A stretch of 64,000 bases of DNA, from assembly GCA_947486785.1 (NCBI GenBank), contig CANKUU010000018.1:1-64000 (forward strand). The letters are read 5' to 3'. This document shows positions 10,901 through 21,531 of this stretch, in pieces (position 1 is the stretch's first letter; each line of letters starts with the position of its first letter). The stretch is from an uncultured Flavobacteriaceae bacterium. GTDB taxonomy: Bacteria; Bacteroidota; Bacteroidia; Flavobacteriales; Flavobacteriaceae. Below the pieces are notes generated by a model. That model did no database searches and was not told where the DNA came from. It was given only the letters and a program-made list of their open reading frames with translations. Position numbers and translations under genes: made by a program.

Positions 10901-13900
10901 TCCGAATTCAAGTATCGGCTATTATGGACATCCTAATCCTTTTAGAGGAGAGTTTGTTTTAAATAGAGGTGAGCAAGATGTTATAAATGCAACGGCAGGT
11001 GCTGACGGTGGAGCTGCTTATGAGGGTGTTGTTGCAGATTTTAATTACAGAGGAGCAGCATTTGATTTTGAGTTTAATAAATCACCCAACGGGGTTATTG
11101 AATATCGTAGTCTTTCTGAAAATGGTAACCTCCAAGGAGTTTTGCTTGTAGCGCGTTATAGTGGCGGTAGTGATATTATTGCCCTTGTGCCAAACGGCCT
11201 TAACGGAGACATTTTAACTTCTAAAACAGGGATTCCAGGTTTTGGAAATTTTCAAGACCCTTTAGACTTGGTTGAGGATGTGAGAAATGGAAATATTTAT
11301 GTTTCGGATTTTAGGTCTAGAGAGATTATTTTACTAAAACCTAATAACTCCACCGTACAAGAGCCAAATATTACAGTTAATACTGAACAAGTTACAGGCG
11401 ACGCTGTTATAAATTCGGGCACTTATGAACAAGAACTTACCATATCTAACTTAGGTAATGGATTACTTTCTAATATTACAGCCCAAATTACTGGTGCTGC
11501 CAATGAGCAATTTTCTATCGTGGGACTTCCCTCAAGCATAAATCCTCAAAATTCTAGTTCTTTTCAAGTTCGATTTACACCAACAGCAGTAGGGCCTCAA
11601 TATGCAAACTTGGTCATAAATGGAACAAATGCAGAACCTTTTACGATTCAATTAAATGGTTTAGGCAAGAGGGGATTAGGCGGAACTAATGAGCCATCAT
11701 TACAATGGATAATAGATACTAAATTAGGGGAAGATGTGGTAAATGTTGGAGATACAGATGCTACATCAAATATCATTAATTTACCAAATGGGAGCAGCTA
11801 TAATTCTCTATTAGGTGATGAAGTAGCAGCGCAACAATTTGAAAAAGCAAGTGAAGCGCCAATAAGTGTTGAAGTTTTAAGTGTTTTCGGACCTACTCAA
11901 AATAATCCTGTTGTTGCTTTTGGATGGTATAATGGTGCTGATACATCAGCAATCAACGAATTATTTACAGTCACCAATACACCGAACACTAATGGTCAAA
12001 CTTTGAGTCCGTTAGTAACAGGTGATACCGAATTTGACCCAGGTGACAACTATTTTGGCTTTTACAGCAGATGGCCATTTTTTAACAATCGCATGCTTTA
12101 CAGCAAAGATGAACTAAATACTTTCGATGGTGCTATTCCGCATCACGTACGAGTTTATGAATTACCTGGAGAAGAAAATGCCTATATATTGGCTACCGAA
12201 GAACATACTAGTGGTTTTGACTATCAAGATATCGTAGTTATTGTTAGAAATATAAGACCTTATACAAGATCGGAAACCGGTGCTCTTTTAGCTATAGAGA
12301 ATATGACAAAAGTACCGGGTACAAATAGAGGTTTTCCTAAAGAAAACTACTTTACTTTTCATAGAATTGGTGCTGAACCTTCTAGATCAGTACATGACAC
12401 TAATATCATGCGCTTAAACAATACGGGCACGGCAGACTTAGTTGTATCTGCTTTAGAGTTTGAAAATTCAAATCAATATTCGTTTGAGTTGTTTGATGTT
12501 ACTGGTAATTTAATTGATTTTCCTATTACAATTTTACCAGATAGTTATGCCGATGTAAAATTGAAATTTATAGGAACAACACCTAATAATGCAATGGGTA
12601 CTATTGCCCAGCAAGTAAGGGTGGTTTCTAACGCCGATAATGTAAGTGCTAATGTAGCTACTTTACATGGTGCTTTTTCACAAAGAAGTCAAGGTAATAA
12701 CGAAATTACAGCGCAACAAGTAATTGATGCTTTTGGTTTTAGAACTAGTATGCTAAGTATGGTAAATGATCAAGGTACCATAGTACCACCCAATAGTGTA
12801 CCCTACAGACCTAGTTCAAATTTTCCAACTGCAGCAAATGTAAATGCTGGTTATGAGGGTGATTTAATTATTGCTGGGGCATTTGTTCAAGCAAATCCTG
12901 ACAAACCTGTTATCGGTATTCAACTATCGGCCTTACACGGGCCAAGTAGTGATGGTGCTAAATTTTTAGAATTGAATAGTTCTACCGTAGTTGGTGGTAT
13001 AAACTTTAATCACGATAGTGCTTGGTTTCAAACTTTACTACCAAAACGCGGTGCTGAAATTAACTTTGATAAAGCCGAAAGTATTACAAAAGCTTTTAGA
13101 ATTGCAATACAGAATTATCCAACAACGGGTGGTAATAACCTTTCTGGTAACAGAGAAACTTTACTAGGAGCTAGAGTATTCAAAGTAGTCGACAATGATG
13201 GAAAAATAGTACCTAATGAATACATAGTTTTACAAGATTATGTAGCAAATGGTTGTGGTGCAGGCTCGGCAAATTGCGATTGGAACGATAATTCCTTTTA
13301 TTTCATAAACATCAGACCTCAAGAAATACCAACAGCCTCTGCTATTGATGATCTTGTGGTGCGCACAGAAGAAACCTTTGAGCAAGAAATTAATTCCTTT
13401 TTCGACAGAGGATATCCTGGTAATATTCTTAAAATAACGGCAAGTCATTCCGATGGGGCATTACCAGATTGGATGATTTTTAATGCAGAAACAGGCATAT
13501 TACAAGGTACACCACCTGAGGGTACTAATGGAAACTTTGTAATCAATTTTATTGCCGAAGATGCAAATGAAATTCAAGTATCAACAAGCTTAACTATAAT
13601 AATAAACCAAGCACCAATTGCAGTAGATGATACCGCTGTTACAGAACAGAATACATCGATTAACCTAGATCAGTTACTAGGCAATGATTCAGACCCTGAC
13701 GGAGATCGGGTTACAATAACTACCATAGATACACCCTTAAATGGTACTGCGGTTTTAAATAGCGAAGGCACAGAAATAGTTTATACCCCAAACACAGACT
13801 TTGTAGGTCTAGATCAATTTAATTACACTATTGAAGATGAATCAGGCCTTTCGGCTTCCGCAAAGGTTGAAATTAGAGTGATTGAAGAAAATCAAGCGCC

Positions 13901-16900
13901 AGTTGCAACTATTAGCACAAATACTATACAAGGGCCAGCCGCGTTAATTGTTCGGTTTACGGGATCTGAATCTACAGATGACAATGATGCTATTACCTCT
14001 TATGTTTGGAATTTTGGAGATAACCAAGGTACTTCTACACAAGCGGATACGGAATATGTATATAATTCAGTTGGCGTATATGATGTAAGTTTAACCGTTA
14101 CTGACAATTTTGGATTAACCAACACTACTCGTGTAACCATTATGGTTACGGGACAAAACAATACAGCACCCAATGCTGTTGCATCAGCAACTAAAGTAGG
14201 CGGATCACAATCGTTAGAGTTTAACTTTGACGGCAGTAGATCAACTGATGATAGTGATAATATCGTTTCTTATTTATGGGATTTTGGCGACGGAAATACC
14301 TCAAACGAAATTTCACCAAATTATAGATACGCTGTTGTGGGCACATATACGGTAACACTTACCGTAACAGATAATGGAAATTTAACGAATTCAAAAACCT
14401 TACAAGTAGTTGCTGGCCAACCTAATACAGATAACTTTGCCTTACGTATAAATGCTGGTGGCCCTCAATTAGAACATAATGGCGAAATTTATCTTGCTGA
14501 TCAGAGTTTTGAAGGGGGTTACTCTTTTAAAAACACAAGGGCAGAAGTAGCACAATTGTATCAGACAGAGCGTACTTCAGAGTCGGCTTTTGATTATACT
14601 ATTCCTCTAGAAAATAGAATCTATTCCGTAACCTTGCATTTCGCGGATATTTATTGGGGTGCTCAAGGTGGTGCAAGTGGTGGAATAGGAAAACGTGTTT
14701 TTGATGTGAGTATTGAAGGTAATCTAGTTCTTGATGATTATGATATAAATGCGGATGTAGGACCACAAACAGTTGTCACAAAAACATACGAAGTAATGGT
14801 AGTTGATGGTGTTCTTAATATGAACTTTAATACCGAAGGATCAGACGGTGTAGATCAACCTAAATTATCGGCTATCGAGATTTTAAGCGTGTCTAACGAC
14901 TGTGCTTTACCAGCTCCATGGGTAAATGCCGATATTGGAAATGTGGCCATTGAAGGTTCGACATGTTATCAAAATGGCGAATTTAATGTTAGCGCTGGTG
15001 GTACAGACATTTGGGGGAATTCTGATGAATTTCATTTTGTATATCAAAGCTTAACAGGCGATGGCGAAATTATTGCACAGATAACAAGCCTTGAACAATC
15101 TAATGATTGGGCAAAAGCTACTGTAATGATGCGAAACGATTTAGAGGCTAACTCGGCACTTGCAATGATGTCAGTTTCTCCTAATCCAAATTCGGTCGGT
15201 GGAGTTGGTTATAGCTTCCAAAAAAGGGAAACTAAAGGCCAAACCATGGGACAAAGCGATTTTACCCGTCCTGTATTAATACCTGATGGTTTTCCTTATT
15301 ACCTACGTTTAGTTAGGTCTGGTGAGACTTTTACAGGGTATGTTTCGCAAACGGCTGGAAACTGGAATGAAGTTGGTGCAACAACAATAGCAATGAACGA
15401 AACTATTTATGTAGGCTTGGCAACAACCTCACATGATACGGACATAAGCACTAATGCAGTTTACAAAAATGTACGCGTTATAAAAGATACAGAAACTAAT
15501 CAAGCTCCAGTAGCGATAGCAAGTGCAAACGTAGTTTCAGGAGAAGCACCCTTAGCGGTTCGTTTTGATGCTAGTAGCTCTACAGATGATAAGGCAGTTA
15601 CATCTTATAGCTGGAACTTTAAAGATGGTGCTACTGCTACACAAGAGAATCCTTTACATACCTTTACGCAACCAGGTACGTATGATGTAAGTCTTGTGGT
15701 ATCTGATGCAGAAGGGCTAACAGCAACGACAACCATAGCTATTAATGTAACTGAGCCTAGTACAAATAACTTTGCGTTACGCATTAATACGGGAGGCGAT
15801 GAAATTCAGTATAGGGGTAAAACCTTTATTGCAGATGACTACTTTAGTTCAGGTACGGTATTAGATAGACCTCAAACAGGGCTTGCAGATCCTTTTAAGA
15901 CTTTTCGTTTTAGTAGATCAAAACAGATGAGTTACGATATTCCGGTACCAGATGGTGAATATACAGTTAATTTGTACTTTGCCGAGCTTTGGTTTGGTGC
16001 AACCGGAGGAGGAGCCGGAGAGATAGGTAACCGTGTTTTTGATGTACGTATTGAAGGTGAGTTAGCAGAAGATGATTTAGATGTATTTAAAGAAGTAGGT
16101 GCTCAGGCAATGCTTGTGAAAACCCATACCGTACGCGTTACAGGTGGTGAATTAAACATAGATTTTGATTCAAATGAAGTTGTAAACGGAGAGCGACACC
16201 CGATAATAAATGGTATCGAAATACTTGGACGTGACATGCAACTTACTCCAATAGCAAACGCCGGAGCCTCACAGGAAATTCAATTACCAACAAATAGTGT
16301 CCTTCTAATCGGATCTGGAAGTGATCCTGACGGGGGAGTAGTAAGTTATTTGTGGACTCAGATTAGTGGGCCAAGTATCGCTGATTTAGAAGGCAAAACT
16401 ACTCCAAATTTAGAGGCTAGTAGCCTAGAGGTAGGTAGTTATGTTTTCCGTTTAACAGTAACCGACGATGAAGGGCAAACAGCTTTAGACGAAGTAACGG
16501 TGACGGTGGAACCTGCTAATGATAACCCTAATGAAATTTGGCTAGAGGCAGAGTGTGCGATTGTTGGATCACTATGGACTAACATTGACAATGCAACCGT
16601 TTCAGGAGGACAGTATGTTCAATCGCCCGAAGGTAATAATTATACTATAGCTCCTGAAGATGAAGATTCTCGAATTAGATTTAATTTTACTGCACAAGAA
16701 GGGAGCTATAAGCTTTTTGCTCGAGTAAATACACCAACTGGCGATAATGATAGTTTCTGGGTGCGCGTAAATAATGGCCCATGGTTGCAATGGAATTATA
16801 TCTTAGGCGGAGGATTCAATTGGAGACAACTACATAAGAATGCAGAACGTGGCGTATTTGTAATGCTAGATTTAAATGAAGGAGCAAATACTATTGATTT

Positions 16901-17297
16901 TGCGCATCGTGAAGAAGGAGCAGGATTGGATAAAATTTATTTAACCAAAACAAAAAATGCTCCATCGACATTTGGATCTATGGATACGAGCTGCTTCACC
17001 GCCGAAACATCAGTAAGTAACTTTTTGGCAGCAAAAATTAACCAGGTTCAAGTTCTACCTAATCCAGCTAGTTATAAGATGAACGTAAGACTAAGTAATA
17101 GTTCTTTAGAGCTTAATGAAGTATTAATATTCAATCTTGCTGGGCAATTGATTAAAACTTTTGATATTTCAAAACCTAATATTGGTGCGGGAATATATCA
17201 ATTTGATATTTCAATGTTAGAAAACGGTTTGTATTTAGTTTCTATTGCTACAGATGATGGCACTAGATCAAGACACAAATTACTTATTAAAAAATAG
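7926..17297 (+). CDS. Giant T9SS-secreted multidomain carbohydrate-binding protein
   Basis: 3,123 residues. Order read from sequence: signal peptide 1-20; lectin/LamG-like region ~38-285; BACON-like Ig domain ~290-388; galactose-binding-like domain ~393-568; Big_5-like Ig domain ~573-688; a beta-propeller resembling glucose/sorbosone dehydrogenases ([10 protein letters not shown]) ~695-1140; HYDIN-type Ig domain ~1144-1250; a long unassigned part ~1255-1800; He_PIG Ig domain ~1800-1895; a cadherin-like VDDTAVTEQ domain ~1895-1989; two PKD domains ~1989-2165; malectin domain ~2168-2322; a beta-xylosidase-C-like lectin domain ~2327-2522; PKD ~2525-2610; second malectin ~2613-2767; PKD-like ~2774-2864; CBM6/35-like domain ~2868-3010; and a T9SS type A sorting domain ~3039-3123 (VLPNPAS). 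It is likely a cell-surface or released polysaccharide-binding protein. I see no glycoside hydrolase catalytic domain; the propeller is the only candidate enzyme. Single gene with its own terminator. Confidence 0.9.
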   Translation: MKKITLLAALFCCSFTLFAQTTCTPISTLNCEDLVVDLPFTLDFSTSVENSLVDNSGNGIGFTAVMEHSEERRIDAGDLVISNPNTNGYEPSLIEKKSNSLEIRSQAGIAFRKPGGTSNSNNQINTLGAGLGEFQQPIHIKSTLLNVVTGSGSAQAGLWFGFDEDNFVKLCVVDSSIELRVESDGFSGNGPRSGDQVISNLGASGKDVALDLIIDPNELMAEAYYTIGSGARLLLGSLAIPANYITGRSIGISGNQENITFAGIYATHRNGSQFTASFDNFSIEEAEERPLALEFDQSELTFAGTSNETLAPKSINLAASSGNPLIILSDDPDASSWLIVPSNPRLGELEFGIKPNLAPGSYRTTIIAQDQPDMGYANAEVVISLTINESPSDFEAKINFSNAASQPPNDYINDLGLGFSDRGNGYNYGWLAINTSSPLDVSANARNRNVSGVSQLNNTLIHMQYGDVSNGNNGVSTEGIWEIEVPNGSYNITVGVGDPTIDSNQNDIPSHVINAEGVRIIAPFTPSGAIGSAERFKSESKIVAVRDGKLTIDAQGGHNTKINYIEIVASTGTSENPMVLGVMPSNNAFNVPVNTSISANNLYLPNFDENGITGVNNSTITNATVRLFKEGSTTPIGSSANGTGGGDAINLVPNLPLEENTKYIFEIDGVEDTTGRRFNFFTSSFTTGGSTTGPSTELDNVSFTRTGAVGSSGQFTTLTFGPDGKLYALQINGAINRYEVASDGSLINEEILQEWKANYTARAAIGLAFDPNATATNLIAYISHQSGALGNAPDWDGKISRISGQNLEQEELLVTNLPRSLRDHLTNSIAFNPAEPNVLYFNQGSNSAAGAPDSAWGNREESLLSAATLRLDLVKLPSELPLDVKTTRNIQAIINVNVNSPNLDGLYNPYYVNAPLTLYATGIRNAYDLVWHTNGQLYIPTNGTAGRSNAPASIEGMRRPDGSFYDYTNPRYPEIPASNDNNTQRDWLFRIDPNSSIGYYGHPNPFRGEFVLNRGEQDVINATAGADGGAAYEGVVADFNYRGAAFDFEFNKSPNGVIEYRSLSENGNLQGVLLVARYSGGSDIIALVPNGLNGDILTSKTGIPGFGNFQDPLDLVEDVRNGNIYVSDFRSREIILLKPNNSTVQEPNITVNTEQVTGDAVINSGTYEQELTISNLGNGLLSNITAQITGAANEQFSIVGLPSSINPQNSSSFQVRFTPTAVGPQYANLVINGTNAEPFTIQLNGLGKRGLGGTNEPSLQWIIDTKLGEDVVNVGDTDATSNIINLPNGSSYNSLLGDEVAAQQFEKASEAPISVEVLSVFGPTQNNPVVAFGWYNGADTSAINELFTVTNTPNTNGQTLSPLVTGDTEFDPGDNYFGFYSRWPFFNNRMLYSKDELNTFDGAIPHHVRVYELPGEENAYILATEEHTSGFDYQDIVVIVRNIRPYTRSETGALLAIENMTKVPGTNRGFPKENYFTFHRIGAEPSRSVHDTNIMRLNNTGTADLVVSALEFENSNQYSFELFDVTGNLIDFPITILPDSYADVKLKFIGTTPNNAMGTIAQQVRVVSNADNVSANVATLHGAFSQRSQGNNEITAQQVIDAFGFRTSMLSMVNDQGTIVPPNSVPYRPSSNFPTAANVNAGYEGDLIIAGAFVQANPDKPVIGIQLSALHGPSSDGAKFLELNSSTVVGGINFNHDSAWFQTLLPKRGAEINFDKAESITKAFRIAIQNYPTTGGNNLSGNRETLLGARVFKVVDNDGKIVPNEYIVLQDYVANGCGAGSANCDWNDNSFYFINIRPQEIPTASAIDDLVVRTEETFEQEINSFFDRGYPGNILKITASHSDGALPDWMIFNAETGILQGTPPEGTNGNFVINFIAEDANEIQVSTSLTIIINQAPIAVDDTAVTEQNTSINLDQLLGNDSDPDGDRVTITTIDTPLNGTAVLNSEGTEIVYTPNTDFVGLDQFNYTIEDESGLSASAKVEIRVIEENQAPVATISTNTIQGPAALIVRFTGSESTDDNDAITSYVWNFGDNQGTSTQADTEYVYNSVGVYDVSLTVTDNFGLTNTTRVTIMVTGQNNTAPNAVASATKVGGSQSLEFNFDGSRSTDDSDNIVSYLWDFGDGNTSNEISPNYRYAVVGTYTVTLTVTDNGNLTNSKTLQVVAGQPNTDNFALRINAGGPQLEHNGEIYLADQSFEGGYSFKNTRAEVAQLYQTERTSESAFDYTIPLENRIYSVTLHFADIYWGAQGGASGGIGKRVFDVSIEGNLVLDDYDINADVGPQTVVTKTYEVMVVDGVLNMNFNTEGSDGVDQPKLSAIEILSVSNDCALPAPWVNADIGNVAIEGSTCYQNGEFNVSAGGTDIWGNSDEFHFVYQSLTGDGEIIAQITSLEQSNDWAKATVMMRNDLEANSALAMMSVSPNPNSVGGVGYSFQKRETKGQTMGQSDFTRPVLIPDGFPYYLRLVRSGETFTGYVSQTAGNWNEVGATTIAMNETIYVGLATTSHDTDISTNAVYKNVRVIKDTETNQAPVAIASANVVSGEAPLAVRFDASSSTDDKAVTSYSWNFKDGATATQENPLHTFTQPGTYDVSLVVSDAEGLTATTTIAINVTEPSTNNFALRINTGGDEIQYRGKTFIADDYFSSGTVLDRPQTGLADPFKTFRFSRSKQMSYDIPVPDGEYTVNLYFAELWFGATGGGAGEIGNRVFDVRIEGELAEDDLDVFKEVGAQAMLVKTHTVRVTGGELNIDFDSNEVVNGERHPIINGIEILGRDMQLTPIANAGASQEIQLPTNSVLLIGSGSDPDGGVVSYLWTQISGPSIADLEGKTTPNLEASSLEVGSYVFRLTVTDDEGQTALDEVTVTVEPANDNPNEIWLEAECAIVGSLWTNIDNATVSGGQYVQSPEGNNYTIAPEDEDSRIRFNFTAQEGSYKLFARVNTPTGDNDSFWVRVNNGPWLQWNYILGGGFNWRQLHKNAERGVFVMLDLNEGANTIDFAHREEGAGLDKIYLTKTKNAPSTFGSMDTSCFTAETSVSNFLAAKINQVQVLPNPASYKMNVRLSNSSLELNEVLIFNLAGQLIKTFDISKPNIGAGIYQFDISMLENGLYLVSIATDDGTRSRHKLLIKK

Positions 17298-17324
17298 AAA
17301 GTAAATAATGTAAAATTTGAATTT

Positions 17325-17352
17325 AAAGCCCATCAACCGATGGGCTTTTTTA
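17325..17352 (+). terminator. Rho-independent terminator of the giant secreted protein gene
   Basis: A ten-base stem (17325-17334 with 17339-17348, AAAGCCCATC pairing with GATGGGCTTT), a four-base AACC loop and a T-rich tail, starting 28 bases after the stop codon. Confidence 0.85.
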
Positions 17353-17479
17353 TTGAAATATCTTATTGCGGTAATTGCATTAAGTAAGGATTAAATTTAC
17401 CTGCTCGTTGAAATTTTTAAATGCAATGATTTAAAAAGCTTAAGTTGAGATATAAGGGATTAGGCAATGGTTATTGTTT

Positions 17480-18225
17480 CTATTTTACATAATATAAATT
17501 ATAGTACAAATGTTATCATTGGTATTTTATGAGAGGAGTCCATTTGATAGCTATAATGTAGTATTATGTAAAATATCCCAGAAGCATTTGTTTTCATTAT
17601 AATAATTGGAACTTGGGTCATTAAACTATTAAGCGGTTTGCTTCGCAGAGTTTTTTAAAACATTTGTATCTATAATTAGCCGTTATGTAAAAGAGCCGCT
17701 ACCAAGCGCTCGATTGTTTTATAAAATCAAATTGCTCTGGCAATTTATTTTGCACACAATTATCCAACGCTTGCCAACGCCAAAATAAAAGCTAACCTTT
17801 TTGCGCTGTATTAAAAATCACGTATTCGATAAAATATCCGTAATAAAAAATTTTAGACGATTCTCGTGGATTGCCACAAGAGCATAAATTTTAAGAAAAA
17901 ATAAAATTCTATGCAATTGTTTTATTTAGAACTTCAATTAATCTTTTTTTTAAAGTTTCATTATCTTTTGTCTTGAAACAAAAGAAACAAAAATTCAAGG
18001 CTGCATATAATTTTGGAAACAATTACGGCTCATTCGCTATATTTTAGGAAACATTGAAACTGATTAAGATTGCTCTGAAATCTATTGTGTAATTGAAATT
18101 ATTAAGAAACTGTGTTACTAAATCCCCTAAAACATGCACGCTCATTTCGCCTATTGTTTAGTCAAAATTTTATGAGGCCAAGGTAAACATTGAAATTCTA
18201 TTTTACATAATAATTAATCTCCTAG
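17480..18225 (+). repeat. Long diverged direct repeat, copy A
   Basis: An intergenic element of about 750 bases. The same blocks occur in the same order and orientation in copy B (23600-24425): a TATGTAAAATATCCCAGAA block; CTTGGGTCATTAAAC; a CTATAATTAG...TTATGTAAAA block; GCTCGATTG; CCAACGCTTGCCAACGCC; TTGCCACAAGAG; and a 68-base stretch at 17964-18031 that differs from 24154-24221 at one base. Inside that stretch is a hairpin, TCTTTTGT pairing with ACAAAAGA. The motif TATTTTACATAAT appears near both ends (~17481 and ~18201), and its inverse appears at ~17562. No reading frame is supported. Confidence 0.8.
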
Positions 18226-18237
18226 ACGTTTTTATTA

Positions 18238-18651
18238 TTATAAATTAAAAACATTTTTTGGTTCTTTAAAGCTTTTAAACTCTAACATATAACCATTAGG
18301 ATCTTTAACAAAGAAAGATAAATGTTCTCCAGGATTGTTTTTTAAAAAGGTTGCTTGTGTTACTAATTCTAAGTTGAGTTCATTAAGTTTTGTATACATT
18401 GTTCCCCATTCTTCAACACTTAATATAATTCCAAAATGAAAAGAAGGAAGAATTTTTCCTTCAAACACGTAATTTGGGTTGCTAAAATTAAATTTACCAG
18501 CTTGAGTAAATGTAATTTGATGACCGAATAAATTAATGTCTACCCAGTTATTAGAATGCCTTCCTAATACTGCTCCAATGGTTTCAATATAAAACGTTTT
18601 GGTGTCTTCTGCATTTGTACATGGCAATGATAGGTGAAATAAAGTTTCTAT
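18238..18651 (-). CDS. VOC (glyoxalase/bleomycin-resistance) family protein
   Basis: About 137 residues, a single VOC module built from beta-alpha-beta-beta-beta units, with C-terminal family signature FFVKDPNGYMLEFK. These proteins bind a metal and act on small molecules as dioxygenases, isomerases or resistance proteins; the reaction here is unknown. Start problem: the fold needs the strand FHLSLP, but no ATG, GTG or TTG lies upstream of it before an in-frame stop. The best position is an ATA at 18651-18649 where homologues have ATG; the first standard start is TTG at 18627, inside the strand. Last gene of the seven-gene minus-strand operon. It may be poorly translated or a start-codon mutant. 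Confidence 0.7.
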   Translation of the reverse strand: METLFHLSLPCTNAEDTKTFYIETIGAVLGRHSNNWVDINLFGHQITFTQAGKFNFSNPNYVFEGKILPSFHFGIILSVEEWGTMYTKLNELNLELVTQATFLKNNPGEHLSFFVKDPNGYMLEFKSFKEPKNVFNL

Positions 18652-18652
18652 A

Positions 18653-18904
18653 TTAATTTACGTTAATTAGTTCTAAATATTCTATTCTATAAATAATAAA
18701 ATCATCATCATCATCGACTATATCTTCTGTATATGCTAAATGAAATACTTTGTTTAGCAAACTTTTATCGTTCTTTAAATCAAGCCTCATTAGTATATAA
18801 GGTAGTATTTCTTCAAAAACCATATCTTCACCATTATCTAAAGTAAAAGTGTAGAATCCGTTTTTATGAGATTTAAAAATTACTGTTTCATATATTAGTT
18901 TCAT
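18653..18904 (-). CDS. Small acidic hypothetical protein
   Basis: 83 residues from ATG 18904, not recognised. It has mixed beta/alpha character (KLIYETVIFKSHKNGFYTF) and a DDDDDF acidic stretch near the C-terminus. This ATG is preferred over the longer TTG frame from 18931 because AGGA precedes it at a good distance and it leaves the upstream NUDIX stop (18924) clear. It sits between the NUDIX and VOC genes in the polyamine operon. It could be a small regulatory or binding protein; no function is proposed. Confidence 0.6.
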   Translation of the reverse strand: MKLIYETVIFKSHKNGFYTFTLDNGEDMVFEEILPYILMRLDLKNDKSLLNKVFHLAYTEDIVDDDDDFIIYRIEYLELINVN

Positions 18905-18923
18905 AACATTCCTTTTTATAATA

Positions 18924-19331
18924 CTAATCAATACTATTAAACAAACGCTCTATTACATTTTTATCTGAAGGGTTTATAAATTTTATTGCTTTTGTCCATT
19001 TGACCCATTTCAATGATTTAAACTTATTCGGTTCTTTGTTTTCAAACTTTTGTCCATTAGTTACAAGTAAAAAGTAATGTCTGGTCAATGCATTTTTATT
19101 ACTGGCAACTATTGTAGTTGAAGCATAATATTTAATATTTCCCTTAGTTAAATTTACTCCAGTTTCTTCATGAACTTCTCTAATAAGTCCTTCTTCTGGA
19201 GATTCTCCTTTTTTAAGAAAACCACCTGCAAGTACAAACCTTTTCTTCTCTTCTTTTTTTTGAAGAACTAAAATTGAAGAGTCTTCTACTATTAATAGTT
19301 TAGACTTATATTTATGGCTTTTAATTTTCAT
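18924..19331 (-). CDS. NUDIX hydrolase
   Basis: 135 residues with an exact NUDIX box (G-x5-E-x7-REV-x-EE-x-G-V) at ~37-59, reading GFLKKGE and REVHEETGV. The glutamates that bind Mg are all present, so it should cleave a nucleoside diphosphate linked to another moiety. The substrate cannot be told. Its start is 3 bases after the stop of the upstream 93-residue gene, so it belongs to the same transcript as the polyamine genes; whether it serves that pathway or housekeeping is unknown. Confidence 0.88.
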   Translation of the reverse strand: MKIKSHKYKSKLLIVEDSSILVLQKKEEKKRFVLAGGFLKKGESPEEGLIREVHEETGVNLTKGNIKYYASTTIVASNKNALTRHYFLLVTNGQKFENKEPNKFKSLKWVKWTKAIKFINPSDKNVIERLFNSID

Positions 19332-19334
19332 AAA

Positions 19335-19616
19335 TTATTCCAAATCTTCTTCATTTAAACCATCAATATCTACAGTATTATTAGTAGAATCATCATCTTC
19401 ATCTTCATGTTCTTCCATCGCTTGAACTAATCGTTTTCCAACTTTTACTAAATAGACTGTATCTTCAGTTCTTACTTCAACAGCTTCTATGTATTCGTTT
19501 TGTGCATTTCTGAATGCAATTATATCTCTATCAGCATAGCCATCAGGAAATTTTTCTACCAGAAGATTTAAAATATCCTGATTCAGTTTTTGATAATCTA
19601 CAATTTTACGTATCAT
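19335..19616 (-). CDS. Small acidic-tailed conserved hypothetical protein
   Basis: 93 residues, not assigned to a family. The first ~70 residues look globular (IVDYQKLNQDILNLL); the last ~25 are strongly acidic (EEHEDEDDD) and end in NEEDLE. It lies 11 bases after the deoxyhypusine synthase-like gene and 3 bases before the NUDIX gene, so it is translated as part of the polyamine operon. The acidic tail could bind a basic partner or polyamine, but that is inference. Confidence 0.65.
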   Translation of the reverse strand: MIRKIVDYQKLNQDILNLLVEKFPDGYADRDIIAFRNAQNEYIEAVEVRTEDTVYLVKVGKRLVQAMEEHEDEDDDSTNNTVDIDGLNEEDLE

Positions 19617-19627
19617 GTCTTTAAGTG

Positions 19628-20611
19628 TTACATACCTAACAAATAGGCAAAGATCAATGGAGCAACAATTGTAGCATCACTCTCTATTATAAATTTTGGT
19701 GTATTAATATCTAATTTCCCCCAAGTTATTTTTTCATTCGGAACTGCTCCTGAATACGAACCATAACTTGTTGTTGAATCACTGATTTGGCAGAAATAAC
19801 TCCAAAATGGTGTATCTGTTCTCTCCATATCCTGATATAGCATTGGTACGACACATATTGGAAAATCTCCTGCGATTCCACCTCCTATTTGAAAGAAACC
19901 AATTCCGTTTTTAGAATTATCAGTATACCAATCTGCTAGAAAGGTCATATACTCTATTCCTGATTTTACAATACTTGCATTTACTTCTCCCTTTAAAACA
20001 TAGCTCGCAAAAATATTTCCCATAGTACTATCTTCCCATCCTGGACAAACAATTGGTAAATTCTTTTCTGCAGCTGCATACATCCAAGAATCTTTTAAAT
20101 CTATTTCATAGTATTCTTCTAGTACTCCAGATAATAATAGCTTATACATATACTCATGTGGTAAGTATCTTTCTCCTCTTATATCTGCTTGTTTCCAAAT
20201 TTGATAAATGTGTTTTTGTAATCTTCTAAAAGCTTCTTCTTCAGGAATGCACGTGTCGGTAACACGATTAAGACCTTGTTCTAATAAATCCCATTCTTGT
20301 TTAGGTGTTAAATCACGATAATTAGGAATACGTTTATAATGAGAATGTGCAACTAAGTTCATAATATCCTCTTCTAAATTTGCTCCTGTACAAGAAATGA
20401 TATGCACTTTATCTTGTCGTATCATTTCAGCAAATATCTTTCCTATTTCTGCTGTACTCATTGCTCCTGCTAAAGAAACTAACATCTTTGAACCATTATT
20501 CAATTGTGTTTCATAGGCTTTAGCAGCATCAACAACTGTGGCTGCGTTAAAATGCAGAAAGTACTTTTCTATAAAGTTTGTAATTGCGCCTTTAGTAGTC
20601 ATCATCTTCAT
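19628..20611 (-). CDS. Deoxyhypusine synthase-family protein
   Basis: 327 residues with a DHS fold: an N-terminal LAGAMSTAEIG segment and HIISCTGANLEED typical of the NAD site. The C-terminal GAVPNEKITWGKL matches the segment of human DHS that holds the catalytic lysine (Lys329), here K299, followed by a DATIVAPL block like the DHS DASLVFPL block. Bacteria lack eIF5A, so family members act as homospermidine synthase or have unknown roles. It overlaps the agmatinase gene by 20 bases, so it likely uses the putrescine made by its neighbours. Seen: family and lysine. Inferred: an NAD-dependent aminobutyl transfer reaction. Confidence 0.87.
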   Translation of the reverse strand: MKMMTTKGAITNFIEKYFLHFNAATVVDAAKAYETQLNNGSKMLVSLAGAMSTAEIGKIFAEMIRQDKVHIISCTGANLEEDIMNLVAHSHYKRIPNYRDLTPKQEWDLLEQGLNRVTDTCIPEEEAFRRLQKHIYQIWKQADIRGERYLPHEYMYKLLLSGVLEEYYEIDLKDSWMYAAAEKNLPIVCPGWEDSTMGNIFASYVLKGEVNASIVKSGIEYMTFLADWYTDNSKNGIGFFQIGGGIAGDFPICVVPMLYQDMERTDTPFWSYFCQISDSTTSYGSYSGAVPNEKITWGKLDINTPKFIIESDATIVAPLIFAYLLGM

Positions 20612-21530
20612 TAAATTTTAAATAGTTGCCCAATCTATTCGACTCTTCGTAGGTCTCTTCATAATTATCTTCAGAATCCTCGTTTTGAAACTTATAACTT
20701 AACATTTTATAATACAGTTTTGCTGCAAGAAAATCTGAAGATTTATCTATTTCATTAGGGCATAATTCAACAATATCAAAACCAACAACATTTTTTTCTG
20801 CAAATACTTGCTTTAGAAAATCCATAGTTTCATACCAAAGCAAACCTCCTGGTTCTGGTGTACCTGTACTTGGTAGTATTGAAGGGTCGAAAGCGTCTAA
20901 ATCAAATGTTATAAATACATTATCTGTCATTTGGTCGATAGCAGAATCCATCCAAGAATCATCTATTGCTATGTCGTGCGCAAAATAGATTTTACCCAAA
21001 TTCATAACAGACTTCTCTTTTATGTCCATAGAACGAATACCAACTTGAATTAAATTGGTGTTCTGACTGGCTTCATAAACTGCACAAGCATGATTACAAG
21101 AACTACCATCATAACTTTTCCGTAAATCGGCATGTGCATCTATATGCAATACTGTTAAGCTTGGAAACATTTCATTAAATGCTCTAATTGTTCCAATAGA
21201 TATAGAATGTTCACCGCCAAAAACAGTTACAAACTTGTTCTTTTTTATATAGCTTTTAGTTTCCTGATGTACAGCATCTACCATAGCTTCTGGTGTAGCA
21301 TTTACTTTTATAGGTTCAGTTAAGTAAACACCTTGTTTATAAACTTCTGAATCGGTCTCAATATCATACAATTCCATGTTTTCTGAAGCGTCTAAAAAGG
21401 CTTTAGGCCCTTTATCTGCGCCTTTTTGCCATGTACTTGTACCATCATAAGGGACAGGAATCAATACAATCTTCGAATGCTCTAATTTTGCATACTCTTC
21501 TGATATTCCAGCGTAAGTTTTAGTTTCCAT
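20592..21530 (-). CDS. speB: Agmatinase (arginase/ureohydrolase family)
   Basis: 312 residues. All ureohydrolase Mn ligands are visible: H108 in GGEHS, D131/H133/D135 in DAHAD, and D210/D212 in DLDAFDPS. It should hydrolyse agmatine to putrescine and urea. Agmatinase is favoured over arginase because the arginine decarboxylase gene ends 1 base upstream. The ~30-residue C-terminal extension is acidic (EDSEDNYEETYEES). Middle of the tight polyamine operon, overlapping the DHS-like gene. Confidence 0.9.
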   Translation of the reverse strand: METKTYAGISEEYAKLEHSKIVLIPVPYDGTSTWQKGADKGPKAFLDASENMELYDIETDSEVYKQGVYLTEPIKVNATPEAMVDAVHQETKSYIKKNKFVTVFGGEHSISIGTIRAFNEMFPSLTVLHIDAHADLRKSYDGSSCNHACAVYEASQNTNLIQVGIRSMDIKEKSVMNLGKIYFAHDIAIDDSWMDSAIDQMTDNVFITFDLDAFDPSILPSTGTPEPGGLLWYETMDFLKQVFAEKNVVGFDIVELCPNEIDKSSDFLAAKLYYKMLSYKFQNEDSEDNYEETYEESNRLGNYLKFNEDDDY

Positions 21531-21531
21531 T

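Noticed and set aside
17480-18225. Repeat A as integron attC site.
   Set aside because: The blocks have palindromic pieces and lie beside accessory genes, but no GTTRRRY core and no integron integrase is present, so I do not call it an attC site.
19628-20611. Functional deoxyhypusine synthesis on eIF5A.
   Set aside because: Bacteria lack eIF5A; only the fold and lysine are similar. A homospermidine-type or unknown reaction is a safer statement.
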